From assembly GCA_029882955.1 (NCBI GenBank), contig JAOUJX010000194.1, positions 1 to 7,622 on the forward strand: 7,622 nt of DNA, given 5' to 3'. A model generated the notes under the pieces. That model searched no databases, had not been told where the DNA came from, and was given only the letters and a program-made list of their open reading frames with translations. The position numbers and the translations under genes were made by a program. This DNA comes from Gammaproteobacteria bacterium (GTDB lineage Bacteria > Pseudomonadota > Gammaproteobacteria > GCA-001735895). Position 1 is the stretch's first letter, and the number at the start of each line of letters is the position of its first letter. This document shows, piece by piece, positions 5,622 through 7,622 of the stretch.

Positions 5622-6141
5622 GCTTTTCAGTTTGTTTAACTACCAGCTCTGCAATGCCTTCAATATCGTTAATATCCAGTACAGAGATATCAGTTGGGTG
5701 AGGTAACTCGTCATCGCAGGCAATCGCGATAATGTCAGAATCCTCATGGTATAGATAAGGCTTGCCGACTGATTTACGATGCAGTTCGATTTTAGGGAAA
5801 GGCAGGTGCTTATACCCCTCTACCAGGATTAAATCGAAGCTATCAGTATCTATAGTATCGATTATTTCCTGTAAAGTCGGTTCGTCTTCCGGGGTCGGAA
5901 ACTCAGTAATTATGGCCATGCGAGTGGTAGTGCAGATAATGGTTTTGTCCGAGCCTGCTTTACGTAGTTCGAAACTGTCTTTACCGGGTTGATCCAGGTC
6001 GAAATGATGATGCGCATGTTTGATTACCGCTATTCGCAGGCCTTGCTGTTTAAGCAACGGAATAATCTGCTTGAGCAGGGTGGTTTTACCGGTGCCACTA
6101 AATGCGCTGAAACCGATTAAAGGAATACGGGATTCTGTCAT
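5614..6141 (-). CDS. mobB: Molybdopterin-guanine dinucleotide biosynthesis protein MobB
   Basis: A 175-residue P-loop GTP-binding protein that assists MobA in converting Mo-molybdopterin to the guanine dinucleotide form; it is helpful but not essential in E. coli. The N-terminal IPLIGFSAFSGTGKTTLLKQ carries the Walker A lysine at residue 19, with the Ala-x-Ser-Gly-Thr-Gly-Lys-Thr form typical of MobB. It is followed by IAVIKHAHHHFDLDQPGKDSFELRKAG, a strongly conserved MobB segment. DLILVEGYKHLPFPKIELHR is the MobB-specific motif in the middle. The C-terminus is intact and full-length for the family. Its ATG overlaps the mobA stop in an ATGA arrangement (6138-6141), so the two are translationally coupled. 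The 3' end overlaps the convergent moeB-like gene by eight bases, with no room for a separate terminator. Confidence 0.95.
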   Translation of the reverse strand: MTESRIPLIGFSAFSGTGKTTLLKQIIPLLKQQGLRIAVIKHAHHHFDLDQPGKDSFELRKAGSDKTIICTTTRMAIITEFPTPEDEPTLQEIIDTIDTDSFDLILVEGYKHLPFPKIELHRKSVGKPYLYHEDSDIIAIACDDELPHPTDISVLDINDIEGIAELVVKQTEKLK

Positions 6142-6740
6142 GATTTATTTACTTCAAGTATGGCTGCCCGATCTTCGGGTTTATTGATGTTCGCGAACAT
6201 GGATTTTTGCTTGGAAAAATCAACTTTGCTGAAACTGTGTTGAGCATACCAGCGGTCGATTTTGCGGTCGCCACTTTTTAGAAAGCCGAGCAGATCCTGG
6301 AGCAAATCTACCTTAATTAGCGCGTATACCGGTTGCAATCTTACGCCATCGTCGGCGACACAAATGTTAGCTTGTTGATGCGAATGAGCTTCGATAAAGA
6401 AATCGACAAAGTTGTCCGCCAGTAGCGGTCCATCGCAGGGTAAGGTTAAAATATAATCGGTATCTACTGCACCCATCGCCGCCGCAAAACCCGCCAGGGG
6501 GCCCTGAAAATCACCAAGTTGATCGCTGATCACAGGCAGGCCATAAGCCTGGTAGGCTGGCAGGTTACGATTAGCATTGATCGCTATTTTCACCCCCTGA
6601 CCTTTTAGTTTTTCGATCAGAATTTCAACCATCGGCTGGCCGTTAAATTCAATCAGGCCTTTGTCCTGACCGCCCATTCGCCGACCCTGACCACCGGCCA
6701 GTATCACCGCAGTGATGTTTTTTTTCGCAAGAGCATGCAT
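6138..6740 (-). CDS. mobA: Molybdenum cofactor guanylyltransferase MobA
   Basis: A 200-residue cytoplasmic nucleotidyltransferase that joins GMP from GTP to Mo-molybdopterin, forming the MGD cofactor of DMSO reductase-family enzymes. The signature nucleotide-binding loop is LAGGQGRRMGGQDKGL (residues 14-29). NANRN near residue 55, DQLGDFQGPLAGFAAAM (the GPLAG motif) and LPCDGPLL, with the metal-binding Asp, are all present. Length equals that of E. coli MobA. The first ATG (6740-6738) is used here; a second ATG four bases downstream is out of frame. No clear Shine-Dalgarno is visible. It heads a mobA-mobB operon on the minus strand, divergent from moaB. AOR-family enzymes carry bis-pterin without the nucleotide, so MobA and MobB probably serve other enzymes such as nitrate reductase or formate dehydrogenase. 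Confidence 0.95.
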   Translation of the reverse strand: MHALAKKNITAVILAGGQGRRMGGQDKGLIEFNGQPMVEILIEKLKGQGVKIAINANRNLPAYQAYGLPVISDQLGDFQGPLAGFAAAMGAVDTDYILTLPCDGPLLADNFVDFFIEAHSHQQANICVADDGVRLQPVYALIKVDLLQDLLGFLKSGDRKIDRWYAQHSFSKVDFSKQKSMFANINKPEDRAAILEVNKS

Positions 6741-6768
6741 TGATTTTGATGAGCTAAATAAAACGCCA

Positions 6769-6797
6769 ATTGTAGCAAGTCAGGACTAAACAAGCAC
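6769..6797 (-). promoter_or_regulatory. Predicted extended -10 promoter of mobA-mobB
   Basis: On the minus strand TGC-TACAAT (6777-6769) is an extended -10 with five of six consensus bases in the hexamer. The hexamer 17 bp upstream (GTGCTT, 6797-6792) is a poor -35, which an extended -10 can tolerate. Transcription would start near 6762, about 20 nt before the mobA start codon. Confidence 0.45.
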
Positions 6798-6814
6798 TAA
6801 AGCCTGCTATCGGG

Positions 6815-6820
6815 TTGACC
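6815..6820 (+). promoter_or_regulatory. Possible -35 element (TTGACC) for moaB
   Basis: TTGACC matches five of six bases of the sigma-70 -35 box. A matching -10 is not obvious: at 17-19 bp spacing the best is TGTGAT (6840-6845), inside the FNR-type box. If this promoter is real, a protein bound at that box would cover the -10 and repress moaB. Confidence 0.25.
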
Positions 6821-6834
6821 TAAAAAAGGCTAAA

Positions 6835-6848
6835 CTGATTGTGATCAA
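6835..6848. promoter_or_regulatory. FNR/Anr-type box CTGAT-N4-ATCAA upstream of moaB
   Basis: CTGAT (6835-6839), four bases TGTG, then ATCAA (6844-6848) matches nine of ten defined positions of the FNR consensus TTGAT-N4-ATCAA. Its centre is 29-30 bp upstream of the moaB ATG at 6871. Oxygen control of cofactor synthesis is plausible, but so close to the start codon the site is better placed to repress moaB than to activate it. It lies about 80 bp upstream of the predicted mobA transcription start. Confidence 0.4.
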
Positions 6849-6870
6849 ATTCCCTTACACAGGCGTAAAG

Positions 6871-7392
6871 ATGAGCGAGACACGAAATTTTATTCCCCTG
6901 AATATTGCGGTATTAACAGTATCCGATTCACGCACCGAGGCAGACGATAAGTCCGGCGCCCTGCTAGTCAAACTATTGCAGGACGACGGGCATCAGCTGG
7001 CTGAAAAATGTATCGTGCGAGATGATAAATACCAGATCCGAGAAGTATTATCGCGCTGGATTGTTGACGAAGCTATTACCGTGGTGTTGACTACCGGCGG
7101 CACAGGGGTTACCGGCCGCGATGGTACGCCGGAAGCGGTAGAGCCGCTACTGGATAAGGCAATCGATGGCTTCGGTGAAATGTTTCGCAAGCTTTCCTAC
7201 GAAACCATTGGCACCTCGACTCTTCAATCGCGCGCACTAGCCGGTGTGGCTAACGGTACCTATGTATTTTGCCTGCCCGGCTCATCCGGGGCCTGTAAGG
7301 ACGGCTGGACGAAACTGATAAATACTCAACTCGATTATCGCACCCGTCCCTGTAATCTGGTGGAATTAATGCCACGATTGCGAGAGGTTTAG
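6871..7392 (+). CDS. moaB: Molybdenum cofactor biosynthesis protein B (MoaB)
   Basis: A 173-residue MoCF-biosynthesis-domain protein. MoaB of archaea adenylates molybdopterin ahead of metal insertion by MoeA; the bacterial protein is less well understood, with MogA usually doing this step. The two pterin-binding signatures are present: TTGGTGVTGRDGTPEA (residues 74-89) and PGSSGACKDGW (136-146), plus ITVVLTTGG and the N-terminal IAVLTVSDSRT. The ATG at 6871 was chosen because the resulting MSETRNFIPLNIAVLTVS lines up closely with the start of E. coli MoaB. An in-frame GTG at 6841 would add ten residues but would place the start inside the FNR-type box. It stands alone on the plus strand, divergent from mobA. 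Its last four bases overlap the convergent phosphatase gene. With MoeA and the AOR operon nearby, a role in tungsten cofactor activation is possible, by inference. Confidence 0.92.
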   Translation: MSETRNFIPLNIAVLTVSDSRTEADDKSGALLVKLLQDDGHQLAEKCIVRDDKYQIREVLSRWIVDEAITVVLTTGGTGVTGRDGTPEAVEPLLDKAIDGFGEMFRKLSYETIGTSTLQSRALAGVANGTYVFCLPGSSGACKDGWTKLINTQLDYRTRPCNLVELMPRLREV

Positions 7393-7622
7393 GGGTTGAC
7401 TAGATCGAGCGCCTGTCGGTGTAGCTCGTCTGTGGCGGCGGACACAACCTGTCCGTTCGACTCCATATTCAGCGGCTCACCCTGCCAGTCGGTGATGATT
7501 CCGCCTGCACCTTCGACTACCGGGATTAACGAGAAATAATCGTAGGGTTTCAAATCAAAATCAATCACCAGATCGACGCTGCCCGCAGCAAGTAATGCAT
7601 GAGGGTAGCAATCATAGCCGAG
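7389..7622 (-). CDS. Inositol monophosphatase-family phosphatase (histidinol-phosphatase type), C-terminal part cut by the window edge
   Basis: Reading leftward from the window edge in frame gives 77 codons and a TAA stop at 7391-7389. The visible C-terminus contains LGYDCYPHALLAAGSVDLVID, then LKPYDYFSLIPVVEGAGGIITDWQGEPL, which is the C-terminal signature of the Mg-dependent inositol-monophosphatase superfamily, including the metal-binding Asp in PYD (usually WD) and the GAGG turn. The PYDY and GAGGIITDW forms fit the histidinol-phosphatase (HisN) branch better than SuhB or CysQ. The substrate cannot be settled without the N-terminal half. If HisN, it removes phosphate from histidinol phosphate in histidine synthesis. 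It converges on moaB with a 4-bp overlap. No functional link with the cofactor genes is evident, and it marks the right border of the cofactor island. Confidence 0.88.
   Translation of the reverse strand, partial: LGYDCYPHALLAAGSVDLVIDFDLKPYDYFSLIPVVEGAGGIITDWQGEPLNMESNGQVVSAATDELHRQALDLVNP

Noticed and set aside
6841..6870. An upstream in-frame GTG start for moaB at 6841
   Set aside because: The ten extra residues do not fit the MoaB N-terminus, and the ATG at 6871 gives a good alignment with E. coli MoaB as remembered.
1..7622. CRISPR arrays, insertion sequences, tRNA or rRNA genes
   Set aside because: No regularly spaced repeats, transposase genes, terminal inverted repeats or RNA-gene signatures were seen; the window is densely coding with consistent codon use.

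Overview
The window is about 7.6 kb of chromosomal DNA, most likely from a marine or environmental gammaproteobacterium. This assignment is an inference from codon use, roughly 48% G+C by eye, strong AGGAGG ribosome binding sites, and MobA, MobB and MoaB sequences that resemble gammaproteobacterial ones. No rRNA or lineage marker fixes the genus. The whole window is devoted to a tungsten/molybdenum-pterin enzyme and cofactor maturation, apart from the last 230 bases.

Layout, left to right. (1) Positions 1-379, minus strand: the N-terminal 126 residues of MoeA (metal insertion into molybdopterin), running off the left edge. (2) Positions 380-624: a divergent intergenic region of 245 bp with a near-identical repeated element built on CGCTAATA, several small palindromes and a plausible extended -10 promoter for the rightward operon. 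(3) Positions 625-5621, plus strand: a six-gene operon. It encodes a 16-cysteine iron-sulfur protein (AorA), the catalytic tungsten aldehyde:ferredoxin oxidoreductase-family subunit (AorB), an FAD/NAD(P)-dependent subunit (AorC), a MoaD-like sulfur carrier ending in Gly-Gly, a 108-residue protein of unknown function ending in Gly-Gly-Gly, and a MoeB/ThiF-family activating enzyme. A strong terminator-like hairpin sits between aorB and aorC. (4) Positions 5614-6740, minus strand: mobA and mobB, overlapping by 4 bp and convergent with the operon. (5) Positions 6741-6870: a divergent promoter region with a FNR-type box. (6) Positions 6871-7392, plus strand: MoaB. (7) Positions 7389-7622, minus strand: the C-terminal 77 residues of an inositol-monophosphatase-family enzyme (histidinol-phosphatase type), running off the right edge.

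How the genes work together. AorA, AorB and AorC match in order, size and motifs the three-subunit AOR subfamily described from Aromatoleum aromaticum. There AorB oxidises aldehydes at a tungsten bis-pterin site, electrons pass through the [4Fe-4S] clusters of AorB and AorA, and AorC exchanges hydride with NAD. The MoaD-like protein and the MoeB/ThiF-like enzyme look like a dedicated dithiolene-sulfur branch for the pterin. MoaB and MoeA would activate the pterin and insert the metal. MobA and MobB make the guanine-dinucleotide form, which AOR-family enzymes are not known to use, so they probably serve other molybdoenzymes of the cell.

The main points for follow-up are the unknown GGG-ending protein inside the operon, the intra-operon hairpin that may set AorAB:AorC stoichiometry, and the repeated CGCTAATA element in the moeA/aor intergenic region. 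Gene functions are inferred from residues and context visible here; no database search was run.
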